A stretch of DNA of 64,000 bases, taken from the NCBI GenBank assembly GCA_029261855.1, contig JAJDAN010000026.1, positions 1 through 64,000 on the forward strand, in the 5' to 3' direction. A model generated the notes under the pieces. It had not been told where the DNA came from. It ran no database searches and saw only the letters and a program-made list of their open reading frames with translations. Every line of letters begins with the position of its first letter. The first letter of the stretch is position 1. This DNA is from Deltaproteobacteria bacterium. GTDB taxonomy: Bacteria; Myxococcota_A; UBA9160; UBA4427. Shown here piece after piece: positions 32,937-43,489 of this stretch. A program made the position numbers and the translations under genes.

Positions 32937-35342
32937 CTACAGCCCGATGGGCCGATTCCCGACGATGCCCGCATCTTCGAGGGCGTCGATCTCGATGTCG
33001 TCGTAGCCGCAGAGATCCTTCAGGATCTCGCGGTTGTGCTGCCCGAGCGTCGGCGCCGCGCGCGTCAGCCAATGGTCGACGCCCGCGTAGCGAAACGGGA
33101 GGGTCGGCGCGGCGTGACGACCCACGACGGGGTGTTCGAAGTCTTCGAAGAAGCCGCGGTGAACGAGCTGGGGGTCGGACCGGACACCACGCGGATCGGC
33201 GACCGGGGCGGCAGGTACGCCGTGGGAGAGCAGCGTCTCCACGAGCGGCTCGCGTTCCCGGGCTGCAGCCCAGGTCCGCAGCCGGTCATCGATGGCGTCG
33301 TGTCCGGCGCGGCGCCCCGCATGGGTCGCCAGGGCGGGGTCCCTCGCCCAGGCAGGGTCTCCCAGCAGACGGACGAGGCTGCGCCACTGCTCGTCGGTCG
33401 CGACCGAGAGCGCCAGCCACTTCTCGAGTCCGGGCTCACTGCCCGCACAGGCATACAGGCCCTGGGGCGCTACGGCGGGCGAGCGATTGCCCTCGCGCGT
33501 GAGGCGTCCGCCGTAGGCGCTGAATTCGATCAGCTGCTCGGCGGCTGCGTTGAGCGCGCCCTCGACCATCGTGCATTCCACGTGGACACCTTCGCCCCGG
33601 GCATCGCGCTCTTCGAGGGCCACGAGCAGCGCGAACGCGGCGTGCATTCCGGCGAGCGGATCGCAGGGTCCGCGTTGGATCCGCGGTTGGTCGTCGCGGT
33701 GCCCCGTGAGCCAAGCGAGGCCCGTCAGCTGTTCCATGGTCTGGGCAAAACCCGTGTTGTCGCGCCAGGGTCCACTCAGCCCGAATGCCGGCATCCGTAC
33801 GAGGATCGTCTGCGGGTTGGCCCTGTGGATCGTGTCCCAGCCGAGACCGAAGTTCTCGATGACTCGAGGCGTGAAGTTCTCGACCACTGCGTCGGACCGT
33901 TCGATCAAGCGCAGCATGGCTTCGCGGCCACGCGGCGTCGCGAGGTCCAGCGCAAGGCCGCGCTTGTTGGCGTTCGCCGCCAGAAAGAAGGAGCTGCACT
34001 CCCACCAGTCGGCGTACTTGCTGGCCAGCATTCCGCCCACCATGCGCATGCCGTCGGGACGGCCGGCGGATTCGACGTGGATCACATCCGCGCCGAGGCT
34101 GGCGAGCATGTGGGTCGCGGACGGGCCCGCCCACCACGCCGTCATGTCGACGATGCGGAGGCCCGCGAGCGGTAGCGCCGGTTCCCCACGTGCCTCGATT
34201 GTCGGGCGAGTCCGCGCTTCGATGCGTCGGCTGTGCTGACCGAGCGTGGGTGCAGGGCCCGCCAGCGGCGGGTCCTCGTCGTCGATCCGATACGGCGGTC
34301 GCGGGAACACGAAGCGCGGACCACTGGCCCCGCCCGCTTCCGGCGAATCCCGGAACACGCCGCGCGCGACCAGCTGCTCGTGGTGGCGCACGCTCTCGCC
34401 GTCGTTCACCGGCGCAACCGGGATCCGCAAGAGCGACGCAGCTTCGACGACTTCCGCAGTCGTGTGCTTCCGCGTGAAGCCGTGCACGATCTCGTTCCAT
34501 TCATCGAGACGCGCGAGACGCCCGCCCACCTGGGCGAAGCCTGCGTCGTCGTGCAGGTCGCTACGTCCGATCAGGGTCAGGAAATCCGAGAACTGCTGAC
34601 GGCTGTTGGTGCAGAAGCCCACCCAACCGTCCCGGGTCGGCTCGACGGACGGGGTCTCGATGGACTGGGGAAGTCGGCCGCCGGACTCGATGCCGAGCAG
34701 GCTGCACATCAGGTTCGCGTAGTTGGTGCCGGCGATGTTCGTGACCTCCGCAATCGAGAAGTCGATGTACTCGCCGTGTCCAGAACGCCGGGCGCGTTGG
34801 ACTGCCGCCAGAGCGGCCACCGCCGCGAAGGTGCCCGCCAACCACAAGGTCGTGCGTCCGCCCGCCTGGAAGGGCTCGGCGCCCGGGAGGCCCCGGGTTC
34901 CGATGGACCCGCAGCTCGCCTGCACGGTGAACTCCGTCGCCGGCCGCCCGGCGTCCGGGCCCGTGCGTCCGAACGGCGAGATCGACAGCACCACGAGCCC
35001 GGGTTCCGAATGCGCGAGCGCCGCAGCGTCCAGCGTGCCCGGTGCGAGCGCCTCCACGACCAGGTCTGCGCCGTGCATCAACGCACGCAGATCCGGATCC
35101 CCTGGCTCACACACGACCGAGCGCTTGCCCAGATGCAGGAAGCGGAAGAGAGCACCGTCCTCTTGTGAGCCTTGCGGGATCCCGCCCGTCGCCGACCAAC
35201 GCCGCAACGGGTCGCCCCCGGGAGGCTCCACCCTCACCACGTCGGCGCCCGCGTCCGCGAAGAGCTTCGTCGCGTAGGGGCCCGCGATGTCCCCGGACAG
35301 ATCGAGGACCCGCAGGTCGCGAAGGCCGCGTGCCAAGGTCAT
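32937..35342 (-). CDS. Fused tandem family III CoA-transferase
   Basis: An 801-residue protein made of two family III CoA-transferase units, about 1-395 and 400-801. The first opens with LRVLDLSGDIAGPYATKLFADAGADVVRVE, the second with LAGLRIVDMTAWWAGPSATHMLASLGADVIHVE. The second keeps the catalytic aspartate (Asp561 in GPCDPLAGMHAAFALL). In the first the matching place reads GGRTTLWLAGTFAAVAAL, without Asp, so that half is probably inactive or structural. Such proteins normally work as interlocked dimers, and the fusion may mimic one. Start at 35342 chosen because the domain begins there; a TTG at 35381 is possible. Substrate unknown. Confidence 0.87.
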   Translation of the reverse strand: MTLARGLRDLRVLDLSGDIAGPYATKLFADAGADVVRVEPPGGDPLRRWSATGGIPQGSQEDGALFRFLHLGKRSVVCEPGDPDLRALMHGADLVVEALAPGTLDAAALAHSEPGLVVLSISPFGRTGPDAGRPATEFTVQASCGSIGTRGLPGAEPFQAGGRTTLWLAGTFAAVAALAAVQRARRSGHGEYIDFSIAEVTNIAGTNYANLMCSLLGIESGGRLPQSIETPSVEPTRDGWVGFCTNSRQQFSDFLTLIGRSDLHDDAGFAQVGGRLARLDEWNEIVHGFTRKHTTAEVVEAASLLRIPVAPVNDGESVRHHEQLVARGVFRDSPEAGGASGPRFVFPRPPYRIDDEDPPLAGPAPTLGQHSRRIEARTRPTIEARGEPALPLAGLRIVDMTAWWAGPSATHMLASLGADVIHVESAGRPDGMRMVGGMLASKYADWWECSSFFLAANANKRGLALDLATPRGREAMLRLIERSDAVVENFTPRVIENFGLGWDTIHRANPQTILVRMPAFGLSGPWRDNTGFAQTMEQLTGLAWLTGHRDDQPRIQRGPCDPLAGMHAAFALLVALEERDARGEGVHVECTMVEGALNAAAEQLIEFSAYGGRLTREGNRSPAVAPQGLYACAGSEPGLEKWLALSVATDEQWRSLVRLLGDPAWARDPALATHAGRRAGHDAIDDRLRTWAAAREREPLVETLLSHGVPAAPVADPRGVRSDPQLVHRGFFEDFEHPVVGRHAAPTLPFRYAGVDHWLTRAAPTLGQHNREILKDLCGYDDIEIDALEDAGIVGNRPIGL

Positions 35343-35450
35343 CCGGGGCTTGTACCCGACTGTCTCTTCCTCGGCCAGCAATCGTCGGCCCCCAGCCCAT
35401 CCGGTAGGCTGCTACCCCCCGCAGAGAGTGAGCGTCCGGAGAGAGAACGC

Positions 35451-36545
35451 ATGCCGTCCGTTGCCCGTTCGTCCCGCAGCCTGCTCGCGCTGGCCATGCT
35501 GTGGCTCGCTTGCGGCGAGCCCCCGGAACCGGTGGTGCCGCCGAGCGACGACCCGGTGGCAGTGCGCCAGACCGACGGCAGCGTGTGGATCCGTTGGCAG
35601 GCCGCCGGCCCGGAGAAGGTGCGGGTGTTCGTCGGGGACGACCCCGACGCCATCGCGCGCGATGAGTCGATCGGAAGTCTCGAACGCGGTGAACTCGTCG
35701 TCCGCGACCTGCCCGAAGACCGGCGCCCCTATTTCGCCCTCGTACCGGAGAACGGCCGTGCGCTGATCGTCGCCGAGCGGTTGCTACCCCTCGAAGGCGC
35801 CCACAACTTCCGCGATCTCGGCGGCTACCCGACGAGCGACGGTCGACGCGTGAGGTGGGGCCAGGTCTACCGGTCGGATCAGCTGGGGGACCTGACCGAC
35901 GCCGACCTCGCGTACCTGGCGCGGCTCGGCATCCGCACGGTGTGCGACTTTCGCAGCCAGGTCGAGCGCGAAGCATCCCCCGACCGGCTCGGTGCTTCGG
36001 GATCACCGCGCACCGTGAACCCGGACATTTCCGACGAGCGCTTCGCCATGGACGAGCTGAAGGATCGCATCCTGTCCGGCGACCTCGGCGACACCGACTT
36101 CACGAACCTGCTGATCGAGGGAAACCGAGCCTTCGCGCGAGACTACACCCGTCAGTATGCGCACTTCCTGAAGCTGGCCGAGAACCCGGAAGACCTGCCC
36201 CTCGTGTTCCACTGCACCGCGGGCAAGGACCGCGCGGGCTTCGGGGCGGTGCTGCTGCTGATCGCGCTCGGCGTGCCCGAGAAGCTCGCCATCGACGACT
36301 ACCTGCTCACGGGGCCGTACACCGTGGCCCATACCGAGCGCACCCTGCAGGTCATCCGCTTCGCATCACTGTTCCGCACCGACATCCAACGTATCCGTCC
36401 GCTCTTCGGCGTGCAGCTCGCCTACATTCGGGCGGCCATCGACACCGCCGAGCGCCAGTACGGCAGCATGGACGCCTACCTCGAGAGCGGACTCGGTCTG
36501 ACCCCTGAACGTCGCGCGGCGCTGCAGGACCTGTTGCTCGAATAG
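35451..36545 (+). CDS. Tyrosine phosphatase-like lipoprotein
   Basis: A 364-residue exported protein. The N-terminus has a lipoprotein signal (SLLALAMLWLACGEPPEP). A fibronectin-like strand region (about 35-100) precedes a PTP-like domain: HNFRDLGGYPTSDGRRVRWGQVYRSDQL, IRTVCDFRSQVERE and the P-loop HCTAGKDRAG with catalytic Cys255 and Arg261. This matches the bacterial PTP (Y_phosphatase3/MptpB-like) family. It may remove phosphate from phosphotyrosine, phosphoserine or phosphoinositides at the cell surface. The ATG at 35451 sits 12 bases after a GGAGAG stretch. Confidence 0.87.
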   Translation: MPSVARSSRSLLALAMLWLACGEPPEPVVPPSDDPVAVRQTDGSVWIRWQAAGPEKVRVFVGDDPDAIARDESIGSLERGELVVRDLPEDRRPYFALVPENGRALIVAERLLPLEGAHNFRDLGGYPTSDGRRVRWGQVYRSDQLGDLTDADLAYLARLGIRTVCDFRSQVEREASPDRLGASGSPRTVNPDISDERFAMDELKDRILSGDLGDTDFTNLLIEGNRAFARDYTRQYAHFLKLAENPEDLPLVFHCTAGKDRAGFGAVLLLIALGVPEKLAIDDYLLTGPYTVAHTERTLQVIRFASLFRTDIQRIRPLFGVQLAYIRAAIDTAERQYGSMDAYLESGLGLTPERRAALQDLLLE

Positions 36546-36555
36546 CAGGACCGGT

Positions 36556-37743
36556 TCAGCCGCCTCGGGCCTTGGCGATCGCGTCCGCGTCGAGGCCGAG
36601 CGCACCCAGCACCGCGTCGGTATCTGCACCCAGGCGCGGGGGCAGACGCCGCACGTTCGACGGCGTCTCACTGAAGCGGGGCGCGCTGCTGAACAAGGTC
36701 ATCGGCCCGGCCTCGGGATCGTCCAGCTCGAAGACGGTCTGGTTGTGCACGATCTGGGGGTCCTGCAGGAAGCTCTTCAGGTCGTTGACGGCAGCGAGGG
36801 GAGTGCCGTAGCGATGGGCGCGCTCGACCAGGACCTTCGTGGGGAACTTCGCGATCTCCGCCCCCAGCAGCGGAAACAGCTCGGCGGCGTGGCCGATGCG
36901 TCCCGCGATGCCCTTGTACCGCTCGTCCTCGAGCAGGTCCTCTCGCTCGAGCACCTTGCAGACGCCCTCGAACTGGTGGTCCTCGATGACGAGCAAAGCC
37001 ACGTGTCCGTCCGCAGTCGCCCAGGTGCGGTAGATGAGCGCGAGGCCCGCGGAAGGCGGCACCTCTCCAAAGGTGTTGGGCGCGAACGCGTCCGGGTGTA
37101 CGAAGGACGCGAAGGCGTCGATCATGGGGATGTCGATGCGCTGACCGCGGCCACCGTTCTTCTCCCGCGCGTAGAGCGCCGCCATCACGGAGTAGGTCGC
37201 GGTCAGACCGCTGGTCTTGTCCGCGACGAGGTTCGAAATGAGCTTGGGGTTCTCGTTGTCGCCGAGCAGCTTGGCGAAGCCCGACATGCCCTGGATGACC
37301 ATGTCGTATGCGGGCTGATCCTTGTAGGGTCCGTCCGGACCGAAGCCGCTGATCGCCGCCCAGATGAGACCCGGGTTCTTCTCGCGACAGAACTCGAAGC
37401 CGATCCCCAGACGATCCGATACACCCGCGCGGTAGTTCTCGACGACGATGTCCGTCTCGGCCACGAGGGCGAAGAAGGCCTCGCGACCCGCCTCCTGCTT
37501 CAGATCGAGGGTCACGCTGCGCTTGTTGCGGTTGAACTGGGCGAAAATGCCCGATAGCGCCGGCGGACCTTCCGTCCCGAGGTAGCGCGCCGTGTCGCCG
37601 ACGGGAGGTTCGACCTTCACCACGTCCGCACCGAAGTCACCCAGGATCTGTGCGCAGAGCGGTCCTGACACGATGCTCGAGATGTCCAGCACCTTGACGC
37701 CAGCGAGCGGACCCTTCGCGTCGCCACCGAGATCGACCTGCAT
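36556..37743 (-). CDS. Family III acyl-CoA transferase
   Basis: A 395-residue family III CoA-transferase. Seen: GVKVLDISSIVSGPLCAQILGDFGADVVKVE, NRNKRSVTLDLKQ, VENYRAGVSDRLGIG, ISGFGPDGPYKDQPAYDMVIQGMSG and the catalytic Asp175 in LVADKTSG. It resembles formyl-CoA/succinyl-CoA:acid transferases and alpha-methylacyl-CoA racemase relatives; the substrate is open. The start at 37743 has AGGAGGG 7 bases upstream. It is convergent with the phosphatase gene, with 10 bases between stops. Confidence 0.9.
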   Translation of the reverse strand: MQVDLGGDAKGPLAGVKVLDISSIVSGPLCAQILGDFGADVVKVEPPVGDTARYLGTEGPPALSGIFAQFNRNKRSVTLDLKQEAGREAFFALVAETDIVVENYRAGVSDRLGIGFEFCREKNPGLIWAAISGFGPDGPYKDQPAYDMVIQGMSGFAKLLGDNENPKLISNLVADKTSGLTATYSVMAALYAREKNGGRGQRIDIPMIDAFASFVHPDAFAPNTFGEVPPSAGLALIYRTWATADGHVALLVIEDHQFEGVCKVLEREDLLEDERYKGIAGRIGHAAELFPLLGAEIAKFPTKVLVERAHRYGTPLAAVNDLKSFLQDPQIVHNQTVFELDDPEAGPMTLFSSAPRFSETPSNVRRLPPRLGADTDAVLGALGLDADAIAKARGG

Positions 37744-37810
37744 TCCCGAACCCTCCTGCTTTCCCCCGAGTGGCCCTCTCGACACGGTCGTGAGCATGGC
37801 ACGACTCGGG

Positions 37811-37816
37811 TAAGCT
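37811..37816 (+). promoter_or_regulatory. Leaderless-type -10 element (TAAGCT) for the membrane protein gene
   Basis: TAAGCT, then 6 bases (CGCCCC) and GTG at 37823. No ribosome-binding site. Confidence 0.5.
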
Positions 37817-37822
37817 CGCCCC

Positions 37823-38830
37823 GTGGAACCCCGGCCGCGCTCATGGCTGCGTCGTGGCTTCGAAGGGGTCGGTCTGCCGACCCCCGTCGTCGGCCTGGCT
37901 CTGTTCGCACTCGGCTGCGCGGTCTTCGGCATCCAGGAAGTCGCCCTCCAGCGCTTCTCCGCCCGCGAACCGGTGCCCAACCTGCTCACGGACGTTCGCA
38001 TTGCGATCACGCACATCGCGATCGTCGCCTACCTGCTCTCGGCGATGGTCTACTACGAACAGGTTCGCGACGAGTGCGCGTCCAGACTCGCTGGCATGAT
38101 CGGCGAGGTCGACGATGGGGTCGGCAGCGCAAGAGCCCCGAGCGACAAGTGGGCGCTGCTCGGCGCCAGCCTCGCAGGCCTGATCGCCGCGGCCGTCATC
38201 AGCGTCACCATGAGCCCGGTGCCCACCTCCTATGCCCCGTCGACCTTGAACCCGGAAAACAGCTGGCACCGGGTGCTCGGACTCGTCCTCGGGCTCGCGA
38301 CGGGCCGACTCTCGGCGCTGATCATTCTCGAATCCGGACGCTTTTCCGACCTGGCGAGGCGGGTTCGCAAACTCGACCTGCTCGAGCCCGACGCGCTTTC
38401 GCCCTTCGTCCGTCTGGGAATGAGCGGTGCTCTGCTGACGATCGGCAGTGTCGCCGTCTACGGGCTCTTCCTCGTCGACGCGGGCTACCTCGCGCTCGTC
38501 GTGAGCCTGCTCGTCTTCAGCCTGGTGATCGGCGGACTCGCGCTGTTCCTCCCACTGCGCGGGGTGCGCGAACGGATCCACGCCGCCAAGGCGGAGGAGC
38601 TGAGCTGGTGCCGGGAACGCATCCGGCAGGCGCGCGATGCCCTGGCGACCGGGAGCTCACGCGGCGATCTCGAAGAGCTGCTCGCCTGGGAGGCGCGGAT
38701 CACGGCGGTCGCCGAGTGGCCCATCGACTCCTCGACACTCAGCCGCTTCGCCCTCTACCTGTTGATCCCACTGGGGTCCTGGGCGGGCGGCGCGCTGGTG
38801 GAACGCTTGATCGACACGCTGCTCGACTGA
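37823..38830 (+). CDS. Polytopic membrane protein of unknown function
   Basis: A 335-residue protein with about six membrane helices: VVGLALFALGCAVFGI, IAIVAYLLSAMVYY, LLGASLAGLIAAAVI, SGALLTIGSVAVYGLFLV, LALVVSLLVFSLVIGGLALFL and a last one near ALYLLIPLGSWAGGALV. Between them is a soluble helical stretch (about 240-310, ERIHAAKAEELSWCRERIRQARDAL) that could form a coiled coil. I recognise no family. The GTG start lacks a ribosome-binding site but has TAAGCT at the leaderless spacing. The thioesterase follows 30 bases on. Confidence 0.7.
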   Translation: MEPRPRSWLRRGFEGVGLPTPVVGLALFALGCAVFGIQEVALQRFSAREPVPNLLTDVRIAITHIAIVAYLLSAMVYYEQVRDECASRLAGMIGEVDDGVGSARAPSDKWALLGASLAGLIAAAVISVTMSPVPTSYAPSTLNPENSWHRVLGLVLGLATGRLSALIILESGRFSDLARRVRKLDLLEPDALSPFVRLGMSGALLTIGSVAVYGLFLVDAGYLALVVSLLVFSLVIGGLALFLPLRGVRERIHAAKAEELSWCRERIRQARDALATGSSRGDLEELLAWEARITAVAEWPIDSSTLSRFALYLLIPLGSWAGGALVERLIDTLLD

Positions 38831-38860
38831 GTCGAGCGGGGGACATCCGACCGGGAAGCA

Positions 38861-39352
38861 ATGAGCGACCTCTTCGACGCCTACAGACACACGGTCGAGC
38901 CCGACTGGATCGACGAGAACGATCATCTCAACATGGGCTTCTACCTCGTCGTCTTCGACAAGGCGACGGATGCCTGGCTCGACCACATCGGGCTCGGTTT
39001 CGAGGTGAAGCGCAGTCACGGGGTGACCACCTTCACCCTGGAAGCGCACATCAACTATCTGAAGGAAGTGCGCCGCGCTGCGCCCCTGCGCTTCACCACC
39101 CAGCTGCTCGGCTTCGACGAGAAGCGCATCCACTACGTGCACCAGATGTTCGACGAGAGCCGGACGGACGAGCCGGCCGGGCCTGCCGCCACCAACGAGC
39201 TGATGTCGCTGCACGTCAGCGAGCAGACACGGCGGGCTACGCCCATGGCGCCGGAGGTCCAGGACCGGCTCCACCAGATCCTCCTCGAGCACCGGGAGGT
39301 GACCCCACCGACGACCGTGGGGCGGTCCATCGGGCTGCGTTCAAGGCCCTAA
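38861..39352 (+). CDS. Hotdog-fold acyl-CoA thioesterase
   Basis: A 163-residue hotdog-fold protein of the 4HBT/acyl-ACP thioesterase-like group. Typical features: VEPDWIDENDHLNMGFYLVVFDKATDAWLDHIGLG, where the DxNxHLN-type stretch precedes the active site, followed by TTFTLEAHINYLKEVR and RRAAPLRFTTQLLGFDEKRIHYVHQMFD. It should hydrolyse a thioester of CoA; a link with the neighbouring CoA-transferases is plausible. The last helix region has RRATPMAPEVQDRL. The ribosome-binding site is weak (GGGAAG). Confidence 0.85.
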   Translation: MSDLFDAYRHTVEPDWIDENDHLNMGFYLVVFDKATDAWLDHIGLGFEVKRSHGVTTFTLEAHINYLKEVRRAAPLRFTTQLLGFDEKRIHYVHQMFDESRTDEPAGPAATNELMSLHVSEQTRRATPMAPEVQDRLHQILLEHREVTPPTTVGRSIGLRSRP

Positions 39353-39385
39353 CTACCCGCTTTCATTGAAGCTTGATTCAATTCA

Positions 39386-39432
39386 GACCAAATGGGTCCC
39401 CTATTTACGGAACCAGATTGGTCCGATATGCT
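39386..39432 (+). promoter_or_regulatory. suf promoter with two operator-like inverted repeats
   Basis: A promoter can be read: -35 TTTACG (39404-39409), 17-base spacer, -10 TATGCT (39427-39432). The spacer holds AACC-AGATT-GGTC (39411-39423). A second inverted repeat, GACC-AAATG-GGTC (39386-39398), lies just upstream, centred 25 bases away. Both have ACC-N5-GGT. Their place over the core promoter fits repression by the adjacent Rrf2-family regulator, presumably in its [Fe-S] form. The repeat sequence is not the E. coli IscR type 1 or 2 consensus. Confidence 0.65.
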
Positions 39433-39499
39433 CTGGACTTCTTCCACCCTTACCGCCCCGCCTCTATCCCACCACCCCGCACCCCCCAGGAGTTCCGCC

Positions 39500-39966
39500 T
39501 TGTTCCGCCTCAGCAAGGGCACCGACTACGGGATCCGCATCCTCGCGTACCTCGCGCGAGACGAGGCGGTCTCGGGTCCCAACGCGACCCGCAACGCCCG
39601 CGAGGTCGCGGAGGCGCTCCACCTCCCGGTGCCCATGGTGAGCAAGGTGATGAAGTCCCTGGCGCGAGCCGGGATGCTCGCCTCTCACCGCGGTGCCAAG
39701 GGCGGCTTCAGTCTGTCGCGACGGCCGGACGAGCTGAACGTCGCCAACATGATCGCCGCCCTCGAAGGGCCGGTGGCGCTCACCGAATGCCAGGTCGGCC
39801 CGTCCCTGTGCGCCCACGAAGGCAGCTGTCACGTGCAGGGCCCCTGGAGCGTCATCAACCGCTCGGTAAAGAACACCCTGGCCACGATCACCCTTTCCGA
39901 TCTGATCAATCCCCAGTTCCCCCTTTCCGACGTCCCCCTGATGGACGTCCAGGTAGCGGATCCCCG

Positions 39967-39970
<4 letters not shown>
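39500..39970 (+). CDS. sufR: Rrf2-family SUF regulator
   Basis: A 156-residue Rrf2 winged-helix regulator of the SUF type. N-terminus [20 protein letters not shown]; recognition helix near [27 protein letters not shown]; and the cluster-binding cysteines [16 protein letters not shown] (C-x6-C-x6-C counting from the first). TTG at 39500 is chosen as start because AGGAG lies 7 bases upstream and the family start [11 protein letters not shown] follows. It overlaps sufB by ATGA and is the first gene of the operon, so it is likely autoregulated through the operators upstream. Symbol by function; not the cyanobacterial SufR. Confidence 0.88.
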
Positions 39971-41433
<1,463 letters not shown>

Positions 41434-41489
41434 GGACGAGTTCTCTTCCCGATCCCACGCACAGACCCAAGCACGAAACGGAGAAGCCA

Positions 41490-42250
<761 letters not shown>

Positions 42251-42254
<4 letters not shown>

Positions 42255-43489
42255 GTGGGAAGAACGCGGGCCGGGTGAATCCGGTCTATACCGCGCAGCT
42301 TGGTCACTACCGGGACGCACAGGCCGCGTTCGCGAGCGAGCGTTCGGGCGACCCTGAATGGCTGGTCGGTCTGCGCGCGAACGCCATCGATCGCTTCGCC
42401 GAGATCGGTTTCCCGAGCACGCGGCTCGAAGAGTGGAAGTACACGAACGTCGCTCCTATTGCGAAGGACGCGCTCGTGCTTCGCGATGGCGATGCACCGG
42501 AAATCGAGGGCGCCGAGAGCTTGAGCTCGGCGATCGCGCGCGACCCGGAAGCCCTGCGTGCGCGCTTCGCACGCTGCCCGGCTTCCAAGGACCGCGCGTT
42601 CGCGCTGCTGAACGACGCCTTTCTCGCGAACGGGTGGTGGGTCTCCGTGCCGACGAACGCCGATGTCGGCGCGCCGATCCACCTGCGCATCGACGGGGCA
42701 GCCGCCGGCGAGGTCCTCCATCCCCGCGTACTCGTCGATGTCGCTCCCGGCGCACGCGCGACCGTCGTCATCGAGCTGGAGGGCGGGCCGGGCCTGACGA
42801 ACCTCGTCGCCGACATCGAAGTCGCCGCGAACGCCTCCCTCGACCTCGTGCTGCTCCAGGCGAGCGAGGGGGACGCCCGTGGCGAGGCCGGGTTCCAGGT
42901 ATCGACCGCTTCCGCGCGCGTAGCACGCGACGGCCGCTTCCGGTCCCACACGCTGACCACTAGCGGTACGCTCGTGCGGAACGATCTCGACGTGCTCCTG
43001 GCCGAGGAGGGCGCCGACTGCGAGCTGCGCGGGCTCTTCCTGGGGTCGGGCTCGCGCCTGATCGACAACCACAGCGCCGTCGATCACGCGGTTCCCCACT
43101 GCAACAGCCGCGAGCTCTACAAGGGCATCCTGGGTGGCCGTTCCAAGGGCATCTTCCGCGGGCGTGTACTGGTGCGACCGGACGCTCAGAAGACCGACGC
43201 CACGCAGTCGAACCCGAACCTGCTGCTGGGCGAGGGCGCCGAAATCGACACGAAGCCCCAGCTCGAGATCTACGCCGACGACGTGAAGTGCTCCCACGGC
43301 GCCACCGTCGGACAGCTCGACGAAGACGCCGTCTTCTACCTGCGCAGCCGCGGCATCGGCGTCGCGGAGGCGCGAGCCCTGATGATCCTGGCCTTCGCGA
43401 ACGAGATCCTCGACGCTCTGCCCGAGGGGGTCGCGAGCGACGCGGTGGCGAAGGGCCTGCAGGCGGTACTCGAGGAGGCTACGTCGTGA
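42251..43489 (+). CDS. sufD: Fe-S cluster assembly protein SufD
   Basis: A 412-residue SufD. Landmarks: RLEEWKYTNVAPI near the N-terminus, HPRVLVDVAPGARATVVIELEG, LFLGSGSRLIDNHSAVDHAVPHCNSRELYKGILGGRSKGIFRGRVLVRPDAQKTDA (core of the family, positions about 255-315) and KPQLEIYADDVKCSHGATVGQLDEDAVFYLRSRGI. It pairs with SufB in the scaffold. Starts with GTG inside the sufC stop and ends inside the sufS start, again as GTGA. Confidence 0.95.

Noticed and set aside
39373-39966. Longer N-terminal extension of SufB
   Set aside because: The frame is open upstream, but its translation is unconserved and overlaps sufR; the ATG in the sufR stop begins the known SufB sequence.
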